Assembly: GCA_037446395.1 (NCBI GenBank)
Contig: JBBIIP010000027.1
Coordinates: 1-41,361, forward strand
DNA: 41,361 nucleotides
Reading direction: 5' to 3'
Source of the DNA: JAAYJT01 sp037446395
GTDB lineage: Bacteria; Bacteroidota; Bacteroidia; Bacteroidales; JAAYJT01
Under the pieces are notes generated by a model. The model saw nothing but the letters and a program-made list of their open reading frames with translations, did no database searches and was not told the DNA's origin. Shown here piece after piece: positions 1-7,084 of the stretch; the first letter of the stretch is position 1, and every line of letters begins with the position of its first letter. Position numbers and translations under genes: made by a program.

Positions 1-519
1 ATGGAAAATACAATACTGATAATCACCCCAAAAACAAAGGTGATGCACCTCATTGAAACTTATCCTCAGTTAGAAGATATTTTAATAGGATATGTCCCTG
101 CATTTAAGAAACTTAAAAATCCGGTATTGCGAAAAACCGTTGCACGCATTGCAACATTGCAGCAAGCCGCAAATGTTGGAAACGTAAATATATCAGATTT
201 GATAAACGTTTTACGAAAAGCAGTCGGGCAAGAACTTTTGGCAGAAATGCAATACAGCCAATATAACTCCATAAAACCTCATTGGTTTGATGAGAACCAG
301 ATTAAGCAAGTATTTGATGTTCGTGAAATGCTTTCGAGTGGAGCACATCCGGTAAACCAGGTCATGGCGGATTTAAGAAATTTTCCGGAAAAAAGCATTT
401 ACAAATTAGTAGCGCCATTTCTTCCTGCACCCTTGATTGATAAGGCCTCAAGCATGGAATATCAACACTGGATTGTTAAAGAAAGCGACGAATTGTTTAT
501 TGTATATTTTTGTAAATAA
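1..519 (+). CDS. DUF1858/DUF2249 domain protein
   Basis: The 172-residue protein has an N-terminal DUF1858-type helical domain (about residues 5-75, with YPQLEDILIGYVPAFKKLKN) and a C-terminal DUF2249-like segment (about 93-172, with HWFDENQIKQVFDVREML and a hydrophobic C-terminal strand). DUF1858 occurs in ScdA/hybrid-cluster-type proteins and DUF2249 in small redox-linked proteins. No enzymatic residues are evident, and the exact role is unknown. The ATG is the first base of the window; the N-terminus starts as family members do, so the gene looks complete, but its promoter lies outside the window. It is followed by a repeat element and degraded accessory genes, so it may be the last intact gene before that array. 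Confidence 0.75.
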   Translation: MENTILIITPKTKVMHLIETYPQLEDILIGYVPAFKKLKNPVLRKTVARIATLQQAANVGNVNISDLINVLRKAVGQELLAEMQYSQYNSIKPHWFDENQIKQVFDVREMLSSGAHPVNQVMADLRNFPEKSIYKLVAPFLPAPLIDKASSMEYQHWIVKESDELFIVYFCK

Positions 520-555
520 ATAAAATAGCCAGATTATTACATGCCATACGCACTA

Positions 556-652
556 AAGGGCGGGGCGGTGACAATGCGGCACTTTCCGTGTATGTGAAAA
601 ATTCTCAGCGGGAATCGCAACTGGATTAGACCTACCGATGGTGGCAAGGCTA
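556..652 (+). repeat. Dispersed intergenic repeat, copy A
   Basis: This segment starts with GGGCGGGGCGGT at about 559 and can be aligned by eye, almost without gaps, to a second copy at about 1633-1720. Shared blocks in order are GGGCGGGGCGGT, CAATGC, ACTTTC, TGAAA, ATTC, ATCGCAACTG, ATT, ACC and CCG. Both copies lie between small accessory genes in the same orientation. The right edge of this copy coincides with the point where a YdeI-type coding sequence begins without its N-terminal half. Confidence 0.7.
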
Positions 653-677
653 TGAAAACGATGAAAATATCAATATT

Positions 678-902
678 ATGATGGAAAAAGGTAATCACGC
701 AGTCGGAGTTCCTCAGGAACTTCAAAAGTTGTTAGAGAACGACAAGAAAGCACTGGACTTCTTCAACACATTGTCAAAGTCCTACAAACAAGGATATTGT
801 GATTGGGTTGGGTCGGCCAAACAAGAAGCAACCCGTCAAACCAGGGCAGAGAAAGCCATACTGATGCTTCGGAATAATCAAAAAACTTTGAAAACAGTTT
901 GA
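678..902 (+). pseudogene. YdeI/OmpD-associated family protein, 5'-truncated
   Basis: The 74 codons from the ATG at 678 match the C-terminal domain of the YdeI/OmpD-associated (bacteriocin-protection) family: PQELQKLL, KALDFFNTLSKSYKQGY, then W, then SAKQEATRQTRAEKAILML. Family members normally carry an N-terminal DUF1905-like beta-barrel half, which is absent. The frame stays open upstream only to a TAG at 627-629. The residues just before the ATG (GYENDENINIM) still look family-like, so the coding sequence appears to be cut at about 651, exactly where repeat copy A ends. It could be translated as a short single-domain protein, but a truncated remnant is more likely. The next ORF begins 2 bp downstream. 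Confidence 0.6.
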
Positions 903-904
903 AA

Positions 905-1414
905 ATGAAAATACGACTTGCACTGATTGCAACTTTCCTCGCTTGGGCAATGATTTGCTACGGACAGCAGAACACTCAGTGGGATAGGTGGAGTTGGCTG
1001 ATGGGCGAATGGAAAGGCGAAGGTGGTGGTCAGCCTGGTCAGGGTGGAGGAACATTTTCATTTTCGTTCGACCTTGATAAAAATATAATCGTCCGCAAAA
1101 GTCACTCAGAATACCCAGCTACTGATACAAAGCCGAAAATCATTCACGATAATTTAATGATAATCTATTTTGACGCCAGTGAAGGTTCAACAAAGGTGAT
1201 ATACTTTGACAACGAAGGCCACACGATTAACTATTCCGTAACGTATGCTGACAAATTAATTACTTTGACTAGTTTAAAAGCGCCAAATGTGCCGATTTTT
1301 AGACAAACCTAGGTTTTACTTGAAAACGAAATTGTGAATACGAAGTTTGAATTGTCGCGTGACGGAATGAATTTTATGACCTACGTTGAAGGAAAAAGCA
1401 ACAAGATAAAATAA
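905..1414 (+). pseudogene. Secreted lipocalin-like beta-barrel protein with in-frame amber stop
   Basis: Reading starts at ATG 905 (a TTG two codons earlier is less likely). A signal peptide of about 20 residues (KIRLALIATFLAWAMICYG) precedes a beta-rich domain with WSWLMGEWKGEGGGQPGQGG and IIYFD, like small lipocalin/FABP-like families such as DUF1579; the family assignment is tentative. TAG at 1310-1312 interrupts the frame after PIFRQT. The same frame then continues without a shift as VLLENEIVNTKFELSRDG and ends at TAA 1412-1414, which reads as the natural last strand of the barrel. A single TAC-to-TAG change would explain it. It is either a nonsense mutation or a sequencing error. It follows the truncated YdeI gene by 2 bp. 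Confidence 0.65.
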
Positions 1415-1451
1415 GCCCAGCCATGAAATAATGGCATAAGGCACATGGGCT
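1414..1451. repeat. Imperfect hairpin after the lipocalin-like gene
   Basis: AGCCCA at 1414-1419 pairs with TGGGCT at 1446-1451, and inside it GCCAT pairs with ATGGC. It begins at the last base of the stop codon. There is no convincing T-tract, so it may be a weak terminator or a cassette-boundary structure. From here to the next recognisable gene (1937) there are about 520 bp with no intact ORF. They hold repeat copy B, an inverted repeat and a SnoaL remnant. Confidence 0.35.
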
Positions 1452-1628
1452 ATATAGGTTTTCGGGCACTTGCGGGTTGTAAAAAAAGACCGGCGTAAAA
1501 TGACAGCAAATCGTTTCATGTTCCCACCCGGCACCGTTTTCAATGCATTATTTGGCAATTGCTCCCCACAACAGCCGCCAACGCAAACAGCTTCCCGCAA
1601 GACCAAACCACAGCCTGCAGTTGAATTT

Positions 1629-1829
1629 TAATGGGCGGGGCGGTTGCAATGCCGATACTTTCAGAGTACCTGAAATATTCACTCTTGACATCGCAACTGC
1701 ATTTAACCGGCCGCTTTTGCGATTGCGGCCTGTTTCTATCAGCTTCGGTAGAGTTTGATAATTCGTTTTTATTTGTAACTTAGTCAAAAAATTGAATGGC
1801 CGCAACTGCAGCGACCTCCCCGCCCATTA
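1629..1829. repeat. Intergenic repeat copy B bounded by inverted TAATGGGCGGGG ends
   Basis: Repeat copy B occupies about 1633-1720 and matches copy A at 556-640. The segment is also bounded by inverted ends: TAATGGGCGGGGCGGT at 1629-1644 and, on the opposite strand, TAATGGGCGGGGAGGT from 1829 to 1814 (one mismatch in 16). GCAACTGC occurs at about 1702 and again at 1802-1809. The ~200-bp unit has the form of a small non-coding element with terminal inverted repeats or of a cassette-junction structure. No protein is encoded in it. Its right end abuts a gene remnant. Confidence 0.55.
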
Positions 1830-1927
1830 TACACATTTTCCGTTTTGATAACAACAAAATTGTCGAACTTTGGGACTTGGGACAAAGTCTTCCAGCAGAA
1901 CAAATAAACGAAAATGGAATTTTTTAA
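1823..1927 (+). pseudogene. 3' remnant of a SnoaL/NTF2-like gene
   Basis: Reading in frame from 1823 gives IIHIFRFDNNKIVELWD, then LGQSLPAEQINENGIF and TAA at 1925-1927. This pattern (FRF-D-N-KIVE-WD ... P ... NENG-F-stop) is the characteristic C-terminus of SnoaL-like/nuclear transport factor 2-family proteins. The rest of the ~130-residue domain is missing: upstream the sequence changes at once into the inverted end of the repeat (1814-1829). An ATG at 1796 is in frame but its first codons look non-native. This is a 5'-deleted remnant, 9 bp before the next gene. Confidence 0.6.
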
Positions 1928-1936
1928 AATCATACC

Positions 1937-2299
1937 ATGATAGCGACCGAAACACATAACGAAAGAATTGCCAACATGGTTTTTGCTTCTGTCTATCCGC
2001 ATTATGTAACAAAAGTGCTGACGAAAGGCCGAACAGTCGAAGAATTGCATCAGGTTATAGAATGGCTGACAGGATTTGACGAGAAAAAACTGCAAATCCT
2101 CATTGACGAAAAAGTAACGTTTGAAACGTTTTTTAAAAGTGCAAAACTAAACCCAAACGCACACCTTATAACAGGAGTGATTTGTGGCTATCGGATTGAA
2201 GCCATTGAAAATCCAATTACCAGACAAGCAAGGTACCTGGATAAGTTGGTGGACGAGTTGGCAAAAGGTAAAAAAATGGAAAAAATTTTAAGACAGTAA
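1937..2299 (+). CDS. DUF2200 family protein
   Basis: This 120-residue protein is a close match to the DUF2200 family over its full length: NERIANMVFASVYPHYVTKV, GRTVEELHQVIEWLTGFDEK, then LNPNAHLITGVICGYRIE and KLVDELAKGKKMEKILRQ. The function of the family is unknown; members are small, soluble, mostly helical proteins often carried in accessory regions. No signal peptide or metal-binding motif is visible. The ATG at 1937 gives the usual family N-terminus. The gene lies 9 bp after the SnoaL remnant and 14 bp before the DUF1801 gene, so the two intact genes may be cotranscribed. No Bacteroidota-type promoter was found directly upstream. Confidence 0.85.
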   Translation: MIATETHNERIANMVFASVYPHYVTKVLTKGRTVEELHQVIEWLTGFDEKKLQILIDEKVTFETFFKSAKLNPNAHLITGVICGYRIEAIENPITRQARYLDKLVDELAKGKKMEKILRQ

Positions 2300-2313
2300 T
2301 CAAAATTGGAGCA

Positions 2314-2763
2314 ATGCAAAAGGCCAAGACAACTTATACCGGATCAGATGTAATGGATTTTGTAAACTCATCTGTTGAAAATGACCAAAAGAAAGCCGAT
2401 ACTCTTCGCCTGATTGAACTATTGCAAGAATGGTCTGGCTTTGAGCCCCGAATGTGGGGGCCGAACATTATCGGTTTCGGAAACTATCATTACAAATATG
2501 CCAGCGGGCACCAGGGAGATGCGCCAATGCTTGGGTTTTCTCCAAGAAAACCTGCTTTTTCGTTATACATTTTTTCCAGAACAGAAGAAAGCAAAAAACT
2601 ATTGGCAAACCTCGGCAAATTCAAGATGGGCAAAGCCTGCATCTATGTTAAAAAACTTTCCGACATCAACATTTCAGCCCTACAAAAACTCTGCATAGAA
2701 TCAATCAATTACATAAACGAGCATCACGAATGCTCTTGCAGGAAAAAAGAACAGAATAGTTGA
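2314..2763 (+). CDS. DUF1801 (YdhG-like) family protein
   Basis: This 149-residue soluble protein matches the DUF1801 family: an N-terminal helix with DVMDFVNSSVENDQKKADT, the central MWGPNIIGFGNYHYKYASG block, then FSPRKPAFSLYIF and GKFKMGKACIYVKKLSDIN. DUF1801 proteins share a fold with frataxin-like/iron-chaperone YdhG proteins, but their biochemical role is not established. The C-terminus is polar and has a CSC motif (HECSCRKK). Four small genes of this general kind sit in the first 2.8 kb, which suggests an accessory array. This is the last of them before the housekeeping gene gpmA on the opposite strand. Confidence 0.85.
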   Translation: MQKAKTTYTGSDVMDFVNSSVENDQKKADTLRLIELLQEWSGFEPRMWGPNIIGFGNYHYKYASGHQGDAPMLGFSPRKPAFSLYIFSRTEESKKLLANLGKFKMGKACIYVKKLSDINISALQKLCIESINYINEHHECSCRKKEQNS

Positions 2764-2903
2764 CAAAAGTCAGAAACTCCCCAGGTAATCAGGCAGAGGG
2801 CCGATGAGGCGTTAATCCCGCCGTTGGGCTGTTCACTCCCATAAACTTCGATATTTTTAGTGCCCCAATGGTTATGCTCCCGATAAAACAGGATATTCTC
2901 CAA

Positions 2904-2922
2904 AACCGGTGTACAACCGGTT
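2904..2922 (-). terminator. Possible terminator hairpin after gpmA
   Basis: AACCGGT at 2904-2910 pairs with ACCGGTT at 2916-2922 around the 5-nt loop GTACA, overlapping the gpmA stop codon (2922-2924). On the minus strand the stem is followed by only a short T-rich stretch, so termination strength is uncertain. Confidence 0.3.
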
Positions 2923-3668
2923 CACTTTTTCTTTGCCTGATTTGCTACTGCCTCCATCAATTGACGCAAAGTTTCTTGATCAGCCAGGTAATAGTCATGA
3001 AGCAGATTCAGGTTGTCATCAAATTCGAACACGTAGGGAATCCCGGTGGGGATGTTTAACTCCAGAATATCTTTGTCGCTGATGTTTTTCAGCACCTTCA
3101 CCACGCCGCGCAGGCTGTTTCCGTGGGCTACAACCAACACATGATCATGCACCTTTAGCGATGGTTTTATTTCTTTCTCCCAGTAGGGCAACATTCTATC
3201 AATGGTGTTTTTCAATGCCTCAGTGAGTGGTATTTCGTTCGTGGCTAATTCTTTGTAGCGTGGGTCAAAAGCGGGGTTGCGCGGGTCGTCTTTATCGAGT
3301 GGCGCCGGAGGAATATCAAAGCTGCGGCGCCAGATATGCACCTGGGCATCACCATACTTTTCGGCAGTTTCAATTTTGTTCAGGCCTTGCAACATCCCGT
3401 AATGTTTTTCGTTCAGGCGCCAGCTCTTGAATACGGGCAGCCACAGCAAGTCCATTTCGTCAAGAATAATCCACATGGTGCGGATGGCGCGCTTGAGCAC
3501 CGAGGTGAATACAATTCCGAAACGAAAGCCTTCTTCCTTCAGCCTCTTGCCGGCCTCAACGGCTTCTGCGATTCCTTTTTCCGACAGGTCAATGTCGGTC
3601 CAACCGGTGAAACGATTTTCTTTATTCCACAAACTTTCGCCATGGCGAATTAAAACAAGCTTTTTCAT
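2922..3668 (-). CDS. gpmA: 2,3-bisphosphoglycerate-dependent phosphoglycerate mutase
   Basis: This cytosolic enzyme interconverts 3- and 2-phosphoglycerate in glycolysis/gluconeogenesis through a phosphohistidine. The 248 residues carry the histidine-phosphatase RHG motif (LVLIRHGESLWNKENRFTGW) with the phospho-acceptor His9, the acid/base Glu87 in LNEKHYGMLQGLNK, and the second catalytic His182 in VVAHGNSLRGVV. The WRRSFDIPP segment is typical of the dPGM family, and the length matches it. The ATG at 3668-3666 gives the canonical MKKLVLIRHGES start. A Bacteroidota-type promoter lies about 115 bp upstream. The gene is divergent from the M48 protease gene. Confidence 0.96.
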   Translation of the reverse strand: MKKLVLIRHGESLWNKENRFTGWTDIDLSEKGIAEAVEAGKRLKEEGFRFGIVFTSVLKRAIRTMWIILDEMDLLWLPVFKSWRLNEKHYGMLQGLNKIETAEKYGDAQVHIWRRSFDIPPAPLDKDDPRNPAFDPRYKELATNEIPLTEALKNTIDRMLPYWEKEIKPSLKVHDHVLVVAHGNSLRGVVKVLKNISDKDILELNIPTGIPYVFEFDDNLNLLHDYYLADQETLRQLMEAVANQAKKK

Positions 3669-3782
3669 AAATCACACATTCTATTATCTTGATAATTAAT
3701 CTACCTTGATATCACAACCATGAGCCGGCCCGATTTTTCCATTTCGCTGTATTTCAGTATTATATCGCCTGCTCACTGCCTG

Positions 3783-3812
3783 CAAAGATAGCCATTCCTC
3801 CCATCCGTCCAA
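3783..3812 (-). promoter_or_regulatory. Predicted promoter of gpmA
   Basis: On the minus strand TTG (3812-3810) is followed after 19 nt by TATCTTTG (3790-3783), a full match to the Bacteroidota -33 TTG / -7 TAnnTTTG pattern. It implies a 5' leader of about 110 nt before the gpmA start at 3668. Confidence 0.55.
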
Positions 3813-3873
3813 TGGATGGCTAATGTTTTTTTCATCGAATAATCCGGCTCATTAAATTATTGTTTTCAAAAGA

Positions 3874-3903
3874 TTGACAAGTCTGGGCAAAGTAATAACT
3901 TTG
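3874..3903 (+). promoter_or_regulatory. Predicted promoter of the M48 protease gene
   Basis: TTG at 3874-3876, a 19-nt spacer and TAACTTTG at 3896-3903 match the Bacteroidota primary-sigma promoter pattern. The start codon of the protease gene is at 3953, giving a leader of about 45 nt. Confidence 0.6.
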
Positions 3904-3952
3904 TGAGTCAATGCAAAGGTGACAAGAATATAATAACTTAAATTCAAAGCTT

Positions 3953-5416
3953 ATGAAAGCACAAGCTTTTGCTACATGGATTCTGCTGGCAAGCGGTCTG
4001 TTGTTTATTGAAGGTTGCGCCATAAACCCGGTGACTGGTAAAAGGCAAATCATGTTGATGTCGGAAGCTCAGGAGATTCAGCTCGGGCGAGACTATGATC
4101 CTCAGGTAATTGCCACTTTTGGCGAATACAAAAACGAAGAACTGCTTGCGCTTATTCAGCAGCGCGGTAAGAAGATGGGGCTTATTTCTCATCGGCCCAA
4201 TCTTGAATTTCATTTCAAAATATTGGATTCTCCGGTAATCAATGCATTTGCTGTTCCGGGTGGTTATGTTTATCTGACCCGTGGCATTTTAGCTCAGTTT
4301 AACAATGAAGCCGAAATGCTTGGGGTGCTTGCGCATGAAATTGGCCACATTACTGCGCGCCACACAGCAAGCCAGCAAAGCAAAATGCAACTGGGACAGT
4401 TGCTTTTTATTGGAGGCATGATTGCCTCGGAAGAATTTCGGAAATATGGCGAATATGCCATGGCAGGGATGCAGCTGCTGTTCCTGAGTTTTAGCCGCGA
4501 AAATGAACGTGAAGCAGACAGGTTGGGGGTTGAATATACTTCAAAAATTGGTTATGATGCCAAGAAGATGGCCGATTTTTATAAGGTGTTGATAAAGATG
4601 AACCTGGCGAATCATCAGGGAGGAGTGCCGACTTTCATGTCAACGCATCCCGATCCGGGCGACCGTTATAATGCTGTGAAGCGCGATGCCGAAAAATGGC
4701 AGGATAGCCTGAAGTTGGCACCATGGGCGGTGAATTCCGATGGTTATCTGGGCTTATTAGAAGGCCTTGTTTATGGCGAAGACCCACGCCAGGGTTATGT
4801 CGAGGGAAATGTTTTTTTTCATCCTGAACTAAAGTTTAATTTTTCGTTTCCTGCGGGATGGAAACTTGAAAACTCACCCATGCAGGTAATGATGGCTCCT
4901 GAAGACGGGAAAGCATTGATGGTGTTTACTATGGCTCCTGCCAAATCGCTTGCAGAAGCTGAGCAATTGACATTGCAGCAACTCAAACTGACCCCCCGAT
5001 CGAGCAGACAAACAACCGTGAACGGCATGCCAGCCATTGCCACAGTTTCTTCCCAGACCTCTCAAAATCAAAATACCGGACAGCAGCAAACCATCCAAGT
5101 ATTATCAATTTTTATTGACGACAATGGAACATACTATGTTTTCCATGGTGTTTCGGCCGAGGCCGATTATAACAACTATATCCGGCTATTTGAATCTTCG
5201 ATGACAAGCTTTGCCAGGCTTACCGATCCGGTAAAACTAAATGTTTTTCCGAAGCGCATCAGGATAAAAAAGGTCGTGCAATCCGGAAATCTCTCTGCTG
5301 TACTTAGGGGTTTTGGTGTTGCGCAAGATAAGCTCGAAGAAGTCGCCTTTCTAAATAACAGAGAATTAACCGAAACCATTCCGACAGGGACACTTATAAA
5401 AACCATTGGAAATTAA
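3953..5416 (+). CDS. M48-family zinc metalloprotease lipoprotein
   Basis: The protein begins with a lipoprotein signal (hydrophobic residues 6-19, lipobox FIEGC, lipidated Cys22). The M48 catalytic motif LAHEIGH gives zinc ligands His128 and His132 and catalytic Glu129, with the third ligand Glu187 in ENEREADRLG. The RQIMLMSEAQEIQLG segment after the signal is typical of BepA/LoiP-like envelope proteases. A C-terminal region (about 280-487) follows the protease domain; its last 60 residues (KLNVFPKRIRIKKV ... TIPTGTLIKTIGN) resemble the C-terminal domain often attached to Bacteroidota M48 proteins. The likely role is periplasmic or outer-membrane protein quality control. It has its own promoter and converges with rtcB, 58 bp apart. 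Confidence 0.92.
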   Translation: MKAQAFATWILLASGLLFIEGCAINPVTGKRQIMLMSEAQEIQLGRDYDPQVIATFGEYKNEELLALIQQRGKKMGLISHRPNLEFHFKILDSPVINAFAVPGGYVYLTRGILAQFNNEAEMLGVLAHEIGHITARHTASQQSKMQLGQLLFIGGMIASEEFRKYGEYAMAGMQLLFLSFSRENEREADRLGVEYTSKIGYDAKKMADFYKVLIKMNLANHQGGVPTFMSTHPDPGDRYNAVKRDAEKWQDSLKLAPWAVNSDGYLGLLEGLVYGEDPRQGYVEGNVFFHPELKFNFSFPAGWKLENSPMQVMMAPEDGKALMVFTMAPAKSLAEAEQLTLQQLKLTPRSSRQTTVNGMPAIATVSSQTSQNQNTGQQQTIQVLSIFIDDNGTYYVFHGVSAEADYNNYIRLFESSMTSFARLTDPVKLNVFPKRIRIKKVVQSGNLSAVLRGFGVAQDKLEEVAFLNNRELTETIPTGTLIKTIGN

Positions 5417-5474
5417 GGACTGGAAACAACCAGCACCTTCGAACTTTCAGAAATTGGTTTCTCGTACTTATCGG

Positions 5475-6656
5475 CTATCCTTTAACAACAGCCAGTGGCT
5501 GAAGTTCGACTTCGACTTCGATCAGGTCTAGTTGGTTCTGAATTACCATTTGAATGTCTTTGTATGCACTGGCAGCTTCTTCGAGATCGTCGCTCCTGTG
5601 AAGGCTGTGGATTATTCCCTTGTCTTCTAACCTTTTGATCTCCGTTTTCAGGTCGAGGCGCCTTATGGCTTCTTTTCTCCCCATGAGGCGGCCCGCCCCG
5701 TGAGAACAACTTTCGTAACTCTCGGAGCAGCCTTTTCCTCTTACAATATAGCTTTGGGCACCCTGGCTACCCGGAATTATTCCCAATTGTCTGCTGCTGG
5801 CACGGGTTGCCCCTTTGCGATGTATATATACTTCTTTGCCGAAATGCGTTTCCAAAGCAGCGAAATTATGTGCAATGTTGATCATCGCATGCTCAGCAAA
5901 CTTGATAAAACTGCATCCGGTGACTTCATTCACGATATGACATACTGTATCCATCATAAGTTTTCGGTTTGCCAGGGCGAAATCAATACAATAATTCATT
6001 TCTGTTAAATAACGCTGTCCGTTATCTGTATCGGAAGGCAGATATGCCAGTTGCATTGTTTTATATTGCGGACTACCCCATTTTTCGTTGAGATGTCCGG
6101 CAAGTTTGTTGTAATGATCGGCCACTTGTTTTCCGATGTTGCGACTTCCGGAATGAATCATGATCCAAAGATGGCCATCAGAACCTTTTTGCAACTCAAT
6201 AAAATGATTGCCCCCTCCCAGGGTCCCTAACTGGTAGAGAGCGCTTCGATATTCGCGCGAAACGACAGGTAATTGATCAACATCATAGCCTGGTGGCATG
6301 AGGGCAGGGTCCTGTGGTTGTTTGTGGTGGCTAAAGCCCAGCGGTACAGTTTGTTTGATTTTTGCAATTATTTCTTTAAGTTCCTGAGTGCCAATATCGT
6401 GCATGCTGGTTCTGATGGCACACATTCCGCAGCCAATGTCTACCCCAACGGCATTGGGAATGATTGTACCAACGGTAGCCAACACCCCTCCTATCGGCAT
6501 ACCATAGCCTTCGTGACAATCGGGCATGATGGCGATATGATGGAATGAAAATGGCAAATTGGCAAGGTTTTTAACCTGCTTTAGGGCACCTTCCTCAACC
6601 TCATCAACCCATAATTTGATGGGAATACGCTCGCTCTTAATAATTTTCCTTACCAT
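5475..6656 (-). CDS. rtcB: RNA-splicing ligase RtcB
   Basis: RtcB seals RNA 2',3'-cyclic phosphate or 3'-phosphate ends to 5'-OH ends using GTP and Mn2+, in RNA repair. The 393 residues contain the family signatures in order: MPDCHEGYGMPIGGVLA, GVDIGCGMCAIRT (metal ligands Asp73, Cys76), TLGGGNHFIELQ (His151), IHSGSRNIG (His168), AHNFA (His263), and SCSHGAGRLMGRKEA, whose His319 is the GMP-accepting residue. The length fits the bacterial short form. It is the last gene of a minus-strand run after MazG (69-bp gap), the response regulator and the histidine kinase, with no clear promoter of its own. Confidence 0.95.
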   Translation of the reverse strand: MVRKIIKSERIPIKLWVDEVEEGALKQVKNLANLPFSFHHIAIMPDCHEGYGMPIGGVLATVGTIIPNAVGVDIGCGMCAIRTSMHDIGTQELKEIIAKIKQTVPLGFSHHKQPQDPALMPPGYDVDQLPVVSREYRSALYQLGTLGGGNHFIELQKGSDGHLWIMIHSGSRNIGKQVADHYNKLAGHLNEKWGSPQYKTMQLAYLPSDTDNGQRYLTEMNYCIDFALANRKLMMDTVCHIVNEVTGCSFIKFAEHAMINIAHNFAALETHFGKEVYIHRKGATRASSRQLGIIPGSQGAQSYIVRGKGCSESYESCSHGAGRLMGRKEAIRRLDLKTEIKRLEDKGIIHSLHRSDDLEEAASAYKDIQMVIQNQLDLIEVEVELQPLAVVKG

Positions 6657-6725
6657 TTACCAGAATGATTTATTGTGCGGCAGGCCAAGAAAGGCGTAGT
6701 TAAAATCTTTGCCAAAATTGCTTCT

Positions 6726-7061
6726 CTATGCTTCGCGCAGTTTAATATTGGCTTTATGGCGGGTAGAGTCGCGCAGGGTTTTCTTCTCGATGTTTGCAAT
6801 AAATGCATCTTCAAGGTTTACTCCTGTTTGGTTGGCCAAACATATGAGAACAAACAACACATCGGCAAATTCATCAGCCAGGCTGGCATTTTCTTCGCCT
6901 TGCTTCTCTGATTGCTCACCATATCGCCTGGCAATGATCCGTGCAACTTCGCCCACCTCTTCCATCAGTAGGGCAGTGTTGGTAAGTTCGTTAAAGTAGC
7001 GCACCCCGGTTGTACTAACCCACTCATCAACAATCTGTTGCGCTTTTCTTATTGTGACCAT
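6726..7061 (-). CDS. MazG-like nucleotide pyrophosphohydrolase
   Basis: This 111-residue single-domain protein has the all-alpha NTP-PPase pattern: LLMEEVGEVARIIARRYGEQ supplies the first E-x-x-E metal-binding helix and LADEFADVLFVLICLANQTG the second E-x-x-D helix. Members hydrolyse nucleoside triphosphates to monophosphate and pyrophosphate and are often considered house-cleaning enzymes for non-canonical dNTPs. It is much shorter than two-domain E. coli MazG. It starts 23 bp after the response-regulator stop codon on the same strand, so cotranscription with the two-component genes is likely. Confidence 0.9.
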   Translation of the reverse strand: MVTIRKAQQIVDEWVSTTGVRYFNELTNTALLMEEVGEVARIIARRYGEQSEKQGEENASLADEFADVLFVLICLANQTGVNLEDAFIANIEKKTLRDSTRHKANIKLREA

Positions 7062-7084
7062 AAAAGAGAATATTTAAAGGGTTA

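Noticed and set aside
1316..1606. Minus-strand frame of 96 codons in the accessory region
   Set aside because: It is antisense to the tail of the lipocalin-like gene and then covers low-information intergenic DNA; composition is not protein-like.
2764..2910. Open minus-strand frame without ATG containing YREHNHWGTKNIEVYGS
   Set aside because: It reads like a possible coding remnant over about 45 codons, but I recognise no family and cannot exclude chance; not annotated.
5700..6008. Open frame of about 100 codons on the plus strand inside rtcB
   Set aside because: It is antisense to a clear RtcB reading frame with catalytic residues; no family resemblance or signal.
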